Source of the DNA: Beta vulgaris subsp. vulgaris
Lineage: Eukaryota > Streptophyta > Magnoliopsida > Caryophyllales > Amaranthaceae
Assembly: GCF_026745355.1 (NCBI RefSeq)
Contig: NC_079207.1
Coordinates: 35,638,930 to 35,702,929 of the forward strand
Direction of reading: 5' to 3'
Length of the DNA: 64,000 bases
The translations under genes and the position numbers were made by a program. The notes under the pieces are model-generated. The model was not told the DNA's origin and made no database searches. It worked only from the letters and a program-made list of their open reading frames with translations. This document shows positions 35,021 through 45,005 of this stretch, one piece after another; position 1 is the stretch's first letter, and every line of letters begins with the position of its first letter.

Positions 35021-36457
35021 CAGTAGTAGAATAAATGCTATTTGTTGCGGTGATATTGCTGCGGTTTTACCCATACGCAGCAATATATCACGTAAAAAGA
35101 AAAGGTAAAATAGAAAATAAAGATATTGCTGCGGTTTCGTCCAAAAACCGCAGCAATATGGTAACAGTAGAAATTTTTTTAAAAAAAGTTGACTTTTTGA
35201 CCAATACTATTGCTGCAGTTTTCGTCAAAAACCGCAGCAATATATTAAAATAATATTAAAAAAAATAATATTTTAATATATTGCTGCGGTTCATGGAAAA
35301 ACCGCAGCAATATTGTTAAAAAATATTAAAAAAATAAAGGTATAAAACACGTTCACCACTCCACTTCCTCAGTCCTCACTAAACGCTCCTCACAAATAAC
35401 TAGGGTTTTATTATTTCCTCACTAGTACTCTCACACAGCCGACTCCCTCCTCTCACTCTTCATCTTCCACCCTTGACCCTCCCTCCTCTCACTCTTCACC
35501 TTCCACCCTTCACCCTCCCTCCTCACGTCATCGTCATTCACCGCCCCTCCTCTCGTTGTTCACCGCCCCTCCTCTCCTCATCGTCGTTCGAACCTTCACC
35601 CTCCCTCCTCTCACACACCGTCGACCATGGCGAAACGAGAAACACCATCTTCGCGTTCCAGATTTGGTGGGTTTCGACTGACATGACTCCATCGACCATG
35701 GCGAAACGAGAAACGCCGTCTTCGCTCGCTATTTTCACTCTCACCGTCGACCATCGCCAAAATGAGAAACAATGAATCACGAACGTGCGATTGGTGTTTC
35801 TTCTCCTCACCATGAACGATCGAAGAACTCGCGGCCTTTGTCGAGTGCGACCATCAAACTCGCAAGGATTTTTTTTGTTTTTATTTTTTCAGATTTTTTG
35901 TTTAGTGTAATGTATTTCAGATTTTTTTTTTGTTCATTCGTTCCATTTTTTTATTTGTTCATTCGTTCCATTTTTTTCTTTGTTCAATTTTCTTTCTTAT
36001 TGTTATTTTTTTTCTTTGTTAATTTTATTTTATTTTCTGTATTTTGTTTTTCTCTTTGTTAAGTTGTCTTATTGATTTTTTTTTCATTAGTTTGTTTCAT
36101 TCTCTGTATCGATTTGTTGTTGGAAGTTTTTGATTTTTTTTGCTATTTTATTGATTTTTATTTTATTTTTCGAATTAAATTTCGAATTTAGTGGCAAAAT
36201 GTTAAAAAAAATTTTGGCTAATATTGCTGCAGTTTCTGGCCCAGAACCGCATCAATATTACTTTTATTATTTTTAATTAATAATATTGCTGCGGTTTTGT
36301 GCCAGAAACCGCAGCAATATTACGCGTGTTAACCAGATAAAAAATTATAATATTGCTGCGGTTTGGCCTAAAAACCGCAGCAATATAATTAATACCTATT
36401 GCTGCCCCCTTAATTGCTGTGCGCCCAAAACCGCAGCAATATGGCACTTTTTAACCG
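35021..36457 (+). mobile_element. Truncated CACTA element with hairpin-rich subterminal regions, copy 1
   Basis: Begins CAGTAGTAGAATAAATGC, a one-base variant of CACTAGTAGAATAAATGC at 38590 and 58424; CACTA is the hallmark terminus of this superfamily. Both ends carry several copies of TATTGCTGCGGTTT facing AAACCGCAGCAATA at short spacing, matching the idea of subterminal transposase-binding repeats. The right end matches the inverted left end of the 58424 copy down to CACTTTTT.ACCG, then switches abruptly to hAT sequence, so the last 25-30 bases are missing. The interior has a TATA-like box (TATAAAA, 35341) and two similar ATGGCGAAACGAGAAAC words (35627, 35698); no transposase. Confidence 0.75.
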
Positions 36458-36892
36458 GTCGAGTGTTCGAGTGTTCGTGAGTTGTTCGTTCCTCACCGGT
36501 TGTCGTCGTCGGCTCCGACGACTGAGAATCTCCGGTCGACAGTCGAGGCGTCGACGTCTTCCTCAATCTCTCTTCCTCAGTCTCTCTCTTCACTCTTCAG
36601 CGCTTTTTTTTTCAAAACATTTCACGCGTCGTTTTTTTTTTTAAGAAATCTATACAAATATATTAAAAGGCGTGCGAATTGTATTGTATAGGGTTTGATC
36701 CTGAGACCCCAAGTAGATATACTAAAGTTTTAACCACTAGGCTAAATTGTATTTAGTGTTATTATCATAAAGTATTATATTAATAAATGAAATTTGTTCT
36801 TACCCGGGGGATAGCCCGAGCCTAATAACTAGTTATTTTTTAAAAAGTGGGGGACATTTTGTCCCCCGTCCCCCCAGCTGGCTCCGCCACTG
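36458..36892. mobile_element. 3' part of the hAT-like element, copy B
   Basis: Repeats copy A from the GAGTGTTCGTGAG region to the CCGCCACTG terminus, joined upstream to the broken CACTA end. It contains Helitron copy B. A GAGTGTTC word is doubled at the junction. Confidence 0.75.
36649..36832 (+). mobile_element. Non-autonomous Helitron, copy B
   Basis: Same TC start, CTAG end and A/T insertion context as copy A; it was duplicated with its host element rather than inserted anew. Confidence 0.8.
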
Positions 36893-37149
36893 CGGGTCAC
36901 CAGCGGCTTCCCCACTATCATTTATGGGTCAAGGCTGCGTAAGGACTAAGGAGTAAGGACAAGGGTCAAATATTGTCAAACCGGTGAAATCATACAACAC
37001 GTCTTGCACACGGTGGCTACACCTAAAATTACGTGTGTGGCCGTGCCAGCAGGTACAAAACACGCTGCAAACTTATCTTTAAACCGACTCAGGAACATGG
37101 CCCATTGCGAAGCTTTAATCTTTATAGCGCGCCGCTATTTTCTGAGTAA
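36893..37149 (-). promoter_or_regulatory. Promoter-like segment, copy B
   Basis: Near-identical to 34751-35007 but continues at its right edge into AAAGACAACTTG instead of jumping to the LTR fragment. It may have served both ELP2 (minus) and the possible exon at 37261 (plus). Confidence 0.4.
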
Positions 37150-37260
37150 AAGACAACTTGAAAGCAAGAAACAAGTACAATTTCCTAAAAAACAAGCAAC
37201 TAATCAGTAATCTATTGAAAATTATCAAGCCCTAATATTTCACCAGAATAGCAAGAATCC

Positions 37261-37362
37261 ATGGATCTTGATGAAATGGAAGAATCAATGCTTCAACTTG
37301 GATTAAACTCGACCACTAGTAATAAATTCAGGAATACATTCTCCATAACAATGAAGTACAAG
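37261..37362 (+). CDS. Possible first coding exon of an unknown gene, head-to-head with ELP2
   Basis: ATG in a good context (CCATGG) opens 34 codons ending exactly at a donor-like AAG|GTAACC. The peptide starts MDLDEMEESMLQLGLN, acidic and helix-like with normal composition, unlike the low-complexity frames around it. I do not recognise the family and see no second exon; the sequence beyond is an AT-rich degenerate repeat and then an LTR fragment. The position, beside the promoter-like segment, would suit a divergently transcribed neighbour of ELP2 now reduced to its first exon. Its duplicate at 40850 has lost one base. It could also be chance. Confidence 0.3.
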
Positions 37363-37770
37363 GTAACCCATGATTATCTAAATAACTGACCTCTAAATAT
37401 GATAACGTGTAACCCCAACAATACCTCACGAAACCCTTATGGGAATTGGCAACCCTTAATTATGCTAGTAAGTAATCGTTGTGTATAAGAATCAGTAACC
37501 CTATGTATACGAATCAGTAACCTCTAAATATGTTATTCAGTAACCATAATGCAATCTAATGAAAACCTTATCATCTAAATCAGTTATCCTTGCCTATGAT
37601 AATCAGTAACGTCTAAATGTCTTAATTGATAACCCTTGCTTAGGCTAATAAGTAATCTATGTGTATGATAATAATTAACACATGAATATAAGAATCAGTA
37701 GATATCTTAATCAATAATCATACATAATCTTAAGAACCCCTTTATTATATGAATCAATAAGCGTATTATT
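37363..37770. repeat. Degenerate minisatellite of AATCAGTAACC-like words, copy B
   Basis: A loose repeat of about 25-35 bp containing AATCAGTAACC or variants (AATCAGTAACCC, TTCAGTAACC, AATCAGTTATCC, AATCAGTAACG, AATTGATAACCC) occurs about ten times. No coding potential. Confidence 0.55.
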
Positions 37771-37781
37771 GCAGGCGTGTA

Positions 37782-38203
37782 TTTTTACTTTTCGCCTACC
37801 GCAGTGTGAGCGCATATTTGATTATCCTATTGTTAAGATTTTATTTGAAATTCGTTTTGAAGTCGCCAACAAGTCATTAAAGGAAGATTCATAAACCTAA
37901 TTGGATATTGAAACTATAGGGACATCTTTCTTACCCAACATAGATTTTCTCGTCTGAACTCCATAGATGGTTAGTGAACCGTAGATTGAGTTCGGGGGTG
38001 AGGGTACAACACAATCAGCAACCATGCTGCCCATTACTAGCCTATACTAAATATCGATTCATTACACATTTTATGAAAAAGAATAATCATATAATATTAT
38101 AAAGACCCTAAAAATAATTAGTCTAAGTTGGTTCATGAAACACATAAAAAGACTATATCTTTAGTGACAAATTATTATGCAATCATATTACAAGGTTCCT
38201 AGC
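37782..38203. repeat. Dispersed repeat family, copy 2
   Basis: Related to 681-1105 and almost identical to 41366-41789. It ends at GTTCCTAGC, where an LTR-like sequence begins; the first copy continues there with AGGTTG, so the LTR probably inserted into this repeat. Confidence 0.65.
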
Positions 38204-38589
38204 TGTAACACCCCCTCGCCGACCCGAACCCTTCTTCATTCGATAAGACTCGGGTTTTGGGGTGAAATAAATCCACGAGGGTTCGACTCGACGGGTGGCG
38301 CTACTGCCGCACTTATCTCCTTGGAAATAAATGCAAGGCTAAATTAAAACAAACTAAACTCACATTCATTAATCCTTACAACCAAAGTAAATTGTTCGTT
38401 AGACATTACTAATTAATTAAGTGTTTCAAAGTTCCAGCGGAAGCTAATCATTTGCTAAGTGGATGACAACTCTAAATGATCTCCCTTTTTATTCCTCCGG
38501 TCGATCACCCACCTGCACAAATATATTGAAAAGAGACAAGAGAGACAAGCTCCCTAAAGTTAGAAAAACTGAGTAATTCCAACTCCATC
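38204..38589 (-). repeat. Ty3-gypsy LTR-like fragment, copy in unit 1
   Basis: Starts TGTAACACCCCC, the terminus of many Del/Tekay-type LTRs, and contains a short hairpin (GACCCGAACCC against GGGTTTTGGGG). It runs to AACTCCATC, where the next CACTA copy starts. Orientation is uncertain because TGTAACA and TGTTACA ends are nearly symmetrical. Confidence 0.5.
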
Positions 38590-40048
38590 CACTAGTAGAA
38601 TAAATGCTATTTGCTGCGGTGATATTGCTGCGATTTTACCCATACGCAACAATATATCACGTAAAAAGAAAAGGTAAAATAGAAAATAAAGATATTGCTG
38701 CGGTTTCGTCCAAAAACCGCAGCAATATGGTAACAGTATAATTTTTTTTAAAAAAAGTTGACTTTTTGACCAATACTATTGCTGCGGTTTTCGTCAAAAA
38801 CCGCAGCAATATATTAAAATAATATTATTATTTTAATATATTGCTGCGGTTCATGGAAAAACCGCAGCAATATTGTTAAAAAATATTAAAAAAATAAAGG
38901 TATAAAACGCGTTCACCACTCCACTTCCTCAGTCCTCACTAAACGCTCCTCACTAATAACTAGGGTTTTATTATTTCCTCACTAGTACTCTCACACAGCC
39001 TACTCCCTCCTCTCACTCTTCATCTTCCACCCTTGACCCTCCCTCCTCTCACTCTTCACCTTCCACCCTTCACCTCCTCCTCACGTCATCGTCATTCACC
39101 GCCCCTCCTCTCGTCGTTACCGCCCCTCCTCTCGTCATCGTCGTTCGAACCTTCACCCTCCTCCTCTCAACACCGTCGACCATGGCAAACGAGAAACACC
39201 ATCTTCGCGTTCCAGATTTGGTGGGTTTCGACTGACATGACTCCATCGACCATGGCGAAACGAGAAACGCCGTCTTCGCTCGCTATTTTCACTCTCACCG
39301 TCGACCATCGCCAAAATGAGAAACAATGAATCACGAACGTGCGATTGGTGTTTCTTCTCCTCACCATGAACGATCGAAGAACTCGCGGCCTTTGTCGAGT
39401 GCGAGCATCAAACTCGCAAGGATTTTTTTTGTTTTTATTTTTTCAGATTTTTTGTTTAGTGTAATGTATTTCAGATTTTTTTTTTTGTTCATTCGTTCCA
39501 TTTTTTTATTTGTTCATTCGTTCCATTTTTTTCTTTGTTCAATTTTCTTTCTTATTGTTATTTTTTTTCTTTGTTAATTTTATTTTATTTTATGTATTTT
39601 GTTTTTCTCTTTGTTAAGTTGTCTTATTGATTTTTTTTTCATTAGTTTGTTTCATTCTCTGTATCGATTTTTGTTGGAAGTTTTTGATTTTTTTGCTATT
39701 TTACTGATTTTTTTTTTATTTTTCGAATTAAATTTCGAATTTAGTGGCAAAATGTTAAAAAAAAAATTTGGCTAATATTGCTGCAGTTTCTGGCCCGGAA
39801 CCGCATCAATATTACTTTTATTATTTTTAATTAATAATATTGCTGCGGTTTTGTGCCAGAAACCGCAGCAATATTACGCGTGTTAACCAGATAAAAAATT
39901 ATAATATTGCCGCGGTTTGGCCTAAAAACCGCAGCAATATTTGTAGATATTGCTGCGGTTTAAAACCGCAGCAATATAATTAATACCTATTGCTGCCCCC
40001 TTAATTGCTGCGCGCCCAAAACCGCAACAATATGGCACTTTTTAACCG
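38590..40048 (+). mobile_element. Truncated CACTA element, copy 2
   Basis: Begins CACTAGTAGAATAAATGC. Same architecture as copy 1, with one more hairpin pair on the right side. It breaks into hAT sequence at the same point, so the truncation predates the duplication. Confidence 0.78.
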
Positions 40049-40482
40049 GTCGAGTGTTCGAGTGTTCGTGAGTTGTTCGTTCCTCACCGGTCGTCGTCGT
40101 CGGCTCCGACGACTGAGAATCTCCGGTCGACAGTCGAGGCGTCGACGTCTTCCTCAATCTCTCTTCCTCAGTCTCTCTCTTCACTCTTCAGCGCTTTTTT
40201 TTTCAAAACATTTCACGCGTCGTTTTTTTTTTAAGAAATCTATACAAATATATTAAAAGGCGTGCGAATTGTATTGTATAGGGTTTGATCCTGAGACCCC
40301 AAGTAGATATACTAAAGTTTTAACCACTAGGCTAAATTGTATTTAGTGTTATTATCATAAAGTATTATATTAATAAATGAAATTTGTTCTTACCCGGGGG
40401 ATAGCCCGAGCCTAATAACTAGTTATTTTTTTAAAAGTGGGGGACATTTTGTCCCCTGTCCCCCCAGCTGGCTCCGCCACTG
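40049..40482. mobile_element. 3' part of the hAT-like element, copy C
   Basis: As copy B, with the same doubled GAGTGTTC word at the CACTA junction, ending CCGCCACTG at 40482. Confidence 0.75.
40239..40422 (+). mobile_element. Non-autonomous Helitron, copy C
   Basis: Same 184-bp element with TC start and CTAG end, carried along by the duplication. Confidence 0.8.
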
Positions 40483-40738
40483 CGGGTCACCAGCGGCTTC
40501 CCCACTATCGTTTATGGGTCAAGGCTGGGTAAGGACTAAGGAGTAAGGACAAGGGTCAAATATTGTCAAACCGGTGAAATCATACAACACGTCTTGCACA
40601 CGGTGGCTACACCTAAAATTACGTGTGTGGCCGTGCCAGCGGGTACAAAACACGCTGCAAACTTATCTTTAAACCGACTCAGGAACATGGCCATTGCGAA
40701 GCTTTAATCTTTATAGCGCGCCACTATTTTCTGAGTAA
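40483..40738 (-). promoter_or_regulatory. Promoter-like segment, copy C
   Basis: Third copy. One base is missing in the site II-like word (ATGGCCATTG in place of ATGGCCCATTG on the plus strand) and the GC-rich TATA-like region reads CGCGCCACT. Changes in these words may make it weaker if they matter. Confidence 0.4.
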
Positions 40739-40849
40739 AAGACAACTTGAAAGCAAGAAACAAGTACAATTTCCTAAAAAACAAGCAACTAATCAGTAAT
40801 CTATTGAAAATTATCAAGCCCTAATATTTCACCAGAATAGCAAGAATCC

Positions 40850-40950
40850 ATGGATCTTGATGAAATGGAAGAATCAATGCTTCAACTTGGATTAAACTCG
40901 ACCACTAGTAATAATTCAGGAATACATTCTCCATAACAATGAAGTACAAG
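40850..40950 (+). pseudogene. Frameshifted duplicate of the possible exon at 37261
   Basis: 101 bases against 102 in the first copy. One A is missing near 40913, shifting the frame after about 21 codons; the ATG and the AAG|GTAACC donor are kept. Confidence 0.35.
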
Positions 40951-41350
40951 GTAACCCCATGATTATCTAAATAACTGACCTCTAAATATGATAACGTGTA
41001 ACCCCAACAATACCTCACGAAACCCTTATGGGAATTGGCAACCCTTAATTATGCTAGTAAGTAATCGTTGTGTATAAGAATCAGTAACCCTATGTATACG
41101 AATCAGTAACCTCTAAATATGTTATTCAGTAACCATAATGCAATCTAATGAAAACCTTATCATCTAAATCAGTTATCCTTGCCTATGATAATCAGTAACG
41201 TCTAAATGTCTTAATTGATAACCCTTTCTTAGGCTAGTAAGTAATCTATGTGTATGATAATAATTAACACCTGAATATAAGAATCAGTAGATATCTTAAT
41301 CAATAATCATACATAATCTTAAGAACCCCTTTATTATATGAATTAATAAG
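40951..41350. repeat. Degenerate minisatellite, copy C
   Basis: Same AATCAGTAACC-like array as 37363-37770, with scattered substitutions. Confidence 0.55.
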
Positions 41351-41365
41351 CGTATTGCAGGCGTG

Positions 41366-41789
41366 TATTTTTACTTTTCGCCTACCGCAGTGTGAGCGCA
41401 TATTTGATTATCCTATTGTTAAGATTTTATTTGAAATTCGTTTTGAAGTCGCCAACAAGTCTTTAAAGGAAGATTCATAAACCTAATTGGATATTGAAAC
41501 TATAGGGACATCTTTCTTACCCAACATAGATTTTCTCGTCTGAACTCCATAGATGGTTAGTGAACCGTAGATTGAGTTCGAGGGTGAGGGTATAACACAA
41601 TCAGCAACCATGTCGCCCATTACTAGCCTATACTAAATATCGATTCATTACACATTTTATGAAAAAGAATAATCATATAATATTATAAAGACCCTAAAAA
41701 TAATTAGTCTAAGTTGGTTCATGAAACACATAAAGAGACTATATCTTTAGTGACAAATTATTATGCAATCATATTATAAGGTTCCTAGC
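41366..41789. repeat. Dispersed repeat family, copy 3
   Basis: Duplicate of copy 2 within tandem unit 2. Confidence 0.65.
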
Positions 41790-42848
41790 CGTAACACCCC
41801 CTCGCCGACCCGAACCCTTCTTCATTCGATAAGACTCGGGTTTTGGGGTGAAATAAATCCACGAGGGTTCGACTCGACGGGTGGCGCTACTGCCGCACTT
41901 ATCTCCTGAAATAAATGCAAGGTAAATTAAAACAAACTGAACTCACATTCATTAATCCTTACAACCAAAGTAAATTGTTCGTTAGACATTACTAATTAAT
42001 TAAGTGTTCAAAGTTCAGCGGAAGCTAATCATTTGCTAAGTGATGACAACTCTAAATGATCTCCCTTTTTATTCCTCCGGTCGATCACCCACCTGCACCA
42101 ATATATTGAAAAGAGACAAGAGAGACAAGCTCCCTAAAGTTAGAAAAACTGAGTAATTCCAACTCCATTATCCCGTAAAATACTTTATGAAATAGTAGAT
42201 TATTAGTTTTGGGAGTCATAGCACATATACACATATATATACATACATTGAATAATCACATCGTTAATTCAAAGAGAGGAAAGAGCGAGAACGCCAGTAA
42301 GCCGAGGCTAACCCTTGTAACCGCTTACTTCATTATAGGCCGGGGTAAACCCCTGTAACCACCTACTTGTAAGCTGGGGCAACCCTTGTAACCACCTACG
42401 AAAAATCATAATGGCCATAACAATAGAGTCCCTAGTGTGCACACCCCTTCTACTTGGGTCACAACAAGACAGAAGGAAGACAGTAACAGAATAATCAGCA
42501 TAGTAACCAGAGAACCTGTAGGGGCCGCTGAACCACTCATACAAGGCAACCTGTTCATTTCCCTCCGATATTTACTTTACGTGATTTACATCTTTTAATC
42601 AAGTCATCACATAAATCAAATACACATTTACGTCATCTTGTTCAATTTAGTGTGAACATATATATCTAATCCATTCATAGAGATTTCAATAACTCATTTC
42701 ATAAACACAACCGTCACTTGATTTCATTTATCACTTCATATTCATAATCATTTCATTATCACAAGTTCTTATTTTCATAAATTTCCATAATAATCGTAAT
42801 AATAAGAATAACAATAATAATAGTAATATCGATGATAATAACAATAAT
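41790..42848. repeat. Ty3-gypsy LTR-like sequence, longer copy
   Basis: Starts CGTAACACCCCC (first base changed) and continues past the point where unit 1 is cut (TTATCCCGTAAAATAC). It includes a C-rich internal repeat (CCTTGTAACCGCTTACTT, CCTGTAACCACCTACTTG, CCTTGTAACCACCTACG at 42313-42400) and an AT-rich tail with AATAATAATAG runs. No gene. Confidence 0.4.
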
Positions 42849-43261
42849 TGTAACACCCCCAAAATCCATACACGTCTACAGCTACGTCGCATCGACTTTG
42901 GGAGTGTTACCGCCGCGATGAAACGTAAGGCATAATAAGAAAGAAAGTTAACTTAAAACATTGTCTCGAAAACTGAAATGCAGCGGAAATAAAATGTAAC
43001 TACAACTCGGGAATCATCAACGACCCCTTTTATTCAAACCACAAACCAATACGTAAATTATAGTAATCTTATAGTACTTAATTAAAATGCTTTAAATTCA
43101 AATACTAAAGACTGTCCCCCGTATGCTGATATCATGCAGCAGCCCCAGCACATAGTCTGCTCCCCATTGTAGCATCAATGGTTCATCACAGGTCAACAAA
43201 CACATAATAACACACAATCAGCTATACTGAGTACATAATGAACCATTAATTGTAATTCATT
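42849..43261. repeat. Second LTR-like start
   Basis: TGTAACACCCCCAAAATCC is followed within 40 bases by its near-complement (GACTTTGGGAGTGTTAC), a hairpin at the LTR border. The far end is not identifiable, so this is probably a truncated or solo LTR of the Del/Tekay type. Confidence 0.4.
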
Positions 43262-43540
43262 AGATCATGAATCTAGAATTGAATTGTGCTTAATGTAGCT
43301 TCTAAATCTGGAACCTAGAAGCATGTTTAGGGAACTTTGCATGTGATGAACTTCCAAGATCATGAATCTTAGAATTACAATTAGCATAATTTCTAAGTGT
43401 GGAACCTAGAAACATGCTTAGGGAACTTTGAATGTGATGATAATTCTTAGATCGTGGATCTTAGAATTAGAATTAGCGTAGTTTCTAAGTCTGGAACCTG
43501 AAAACATGCTTAAGGAACTTTGAACGTGTGGATTTGCTGC
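43262..43540. repeat. Three-copy tandem repeat, about 93 bp per unit
   Basis: Units start at 43262, 43357 and 43449. Each runs AGATCrTGrATCT, AGAATT, TTCTAA, TGGAACCT, ACATG.TTA.GGAACTTTG. Units differ at several positions each. Confidence 0.8.
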
Positions 43541-43719
43541 TGGTAGAAATCGTATTTTAGGTAATGATGTATATTCCTTTTCTATAACCCGTATGTTGTA
43601 ACTCGAATGGATTCTTGAAATCTCATTAGATGTGATGGTAGTGCTTTTAGGAAGCTGTTTTCAAAATTGTTGATTCATGAAATCTAGTAAAATTATTTAT
43701 TAGAGCCAGGGACTCTTTG

Positions 43720-44940
43720 ATTTTAGTCTTATTTGCTGTTTTCAATCCGGTTAGCATGTCGTTGGAGGATTTCGATAGGGAGAATGGTGATAGGGCGGCT
43801 ACGCATCCCAAGAAGGCATGGAAGGCCGTCAGATGGACTCTCAATCAGTTACACTTTGATTCGCAACATCACGATTCCCATCGACCACTGAGGGCTCTCA
43901 TGAGTATCTGCCATGTGACGACTTTCTTTTGGATTAAAGTTTAGGTACCCTTGTTAATTGTAATTGTATTTTCAAGATGTGGGTAGGACCCATCATTTTG
44001 GCACCTTAACTTTGGGTGGCTCAAGAAGATTCGAAAGGTCCAGGATTCAGTCGTCTTACTCGAGCGGAGCGGGCTATCCCGCTTCATTTATGCCTACGAG
44101 AGCCTGGAAAATGTTCATTCCTCCTAGATTTATGGCTTGTAGTTTGTTGTAGTGGTGGTGGGATACCACCAACTCTTTTCATATGCGTCGGGGAGAGCTG
44201 ACTATTACCCCTAGACTTCTCATTGATCTCTGGCCGTTCTTTAACAAGCACCCATGTGCCATTAGGTGAGAATTTGACGTTGAATAGCTTTCATGTAAGA
44301 AAGCTGATCGACCCATTTGCTAATATTCTTCCTCCAGGTTTGTCATATGCTTCCCACAAGGATATGGCCATGGGGTGTTCTATGCTGGGGACATCTGACG
44401 AGCAGAGGGTGCCCATTCTTATGTGGCTAGCTATCTGTGGCCTATTGCGTACTAACAACCGATCGCGAGCTACAACGCGATTCCTGAGGCCCTTGGTGGA
44501 CTTGTCTCTGGTGCATACTTATGACTGGATCGAGTTGGGCTATTGTAGTCTTCTGTCTTGCCTGCAGGCATCTGAGTGATGATGAACTGGTCTCCCTTTT
44601 CGGTCTTTGGAGACTTCTCGAGGTATGATCTTGCAAATTGTCGGCATTTTACGTTGTTATCGTGATTGGACCCGACGTTGTATTGTTGCTACAGATCTGG
44701 TTCTTTGGTTACTTTCTGGGCTTGGCCCCGGAAAGGGATATGGATCGCTCTTTCCCTGTTGACCTTTGCTGGAAAAACTGCAGGGGGAGAGATATGGTAA
44801 AGTAGAGAGCGTTTGGAAGGTGATCCGGCGTACTAAGGTGACCAGGTAGTCATAGTGAACCACCCTTATCCTCTTTTGGATGTAGCAAATGTTGACCAGG
44901 TAGTCATTGCTGCTTTCTTTGTACCAGTTACTAATGCTTT
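43720..44940 (+). pseudogene. Plant mobile domain-like (PMD) gene remnant
   Basis: Fragments in all three plus frames. The clearest, near 44152-44230, reads WWDTTNSFHMRRGELTITPR, matching the W..TTHTFH...GE.T.T pattern of the plant mobile domain of MAIN-like proteins and of transposon-borne copies. Downstream fragments (YDWIELGYCSLLS near 44520, a LEV-type stretch near 44610) fit the later part of the domain. Stops and frameshifts break it throughout. The higher GC than its flanks supports former coding sequence. It lies between LTR debris and the Tekay element, so capture by a retroelement is possible. The assignment is from motif memory. Confidence 0.5.
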
Positions 44941-45005
44941 GCGACATTTTATGTAACCTCGTCCCTAGGAGGGTGGGCCTCGTCCCGAGGCTAGAGTGTC
45001 AATCC

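Larger units (their letters stand above)
35000..38568. repeat. Tandem duplication, unit 1 (3569 bp)
   Basis: Unit 1 and unit 2 (38569-42148) are near-identical along their length, with scattered substitutions and small indels. Order in each: start at CTGAGTAA, CACTA element, hAT 3' part with Helitron, promoter-like segment, possible exon, AATCAGTAACC minisatellite, dispersed repeat, LTR fragment, up to the next CTGAGTAA. An 8-bp word CTGAGTAA sits at every junction (35000, 37142, 38569, 40731, 42149). Confidence 0.9.
38569..42148. repeat. Tandem duplication, unit 2 (3580 bp)
   Basis: Second copy of unit 1. Differences include CACTAG instead of CAGTAG at the CACTA start, an extra hairpin pair near 39930-39976 and single-base indels (AATAATTC for AATAAATTC near 40911). 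At its right border the LTR fragment continues into new sequence (TTATCCCG) instead of another CACTA copy. Confidence 0.9.

Noticed and set aside
35040..36450. CRISPR-like array from the repeated TATTGCTGCGGTTT word
   Set aside because: Spacing and orientation alternate as inverted pairs, the context is a plant CACTA element, and no cas-like gene exists; CRISPR arrays are not found in plant nuclear DNA.
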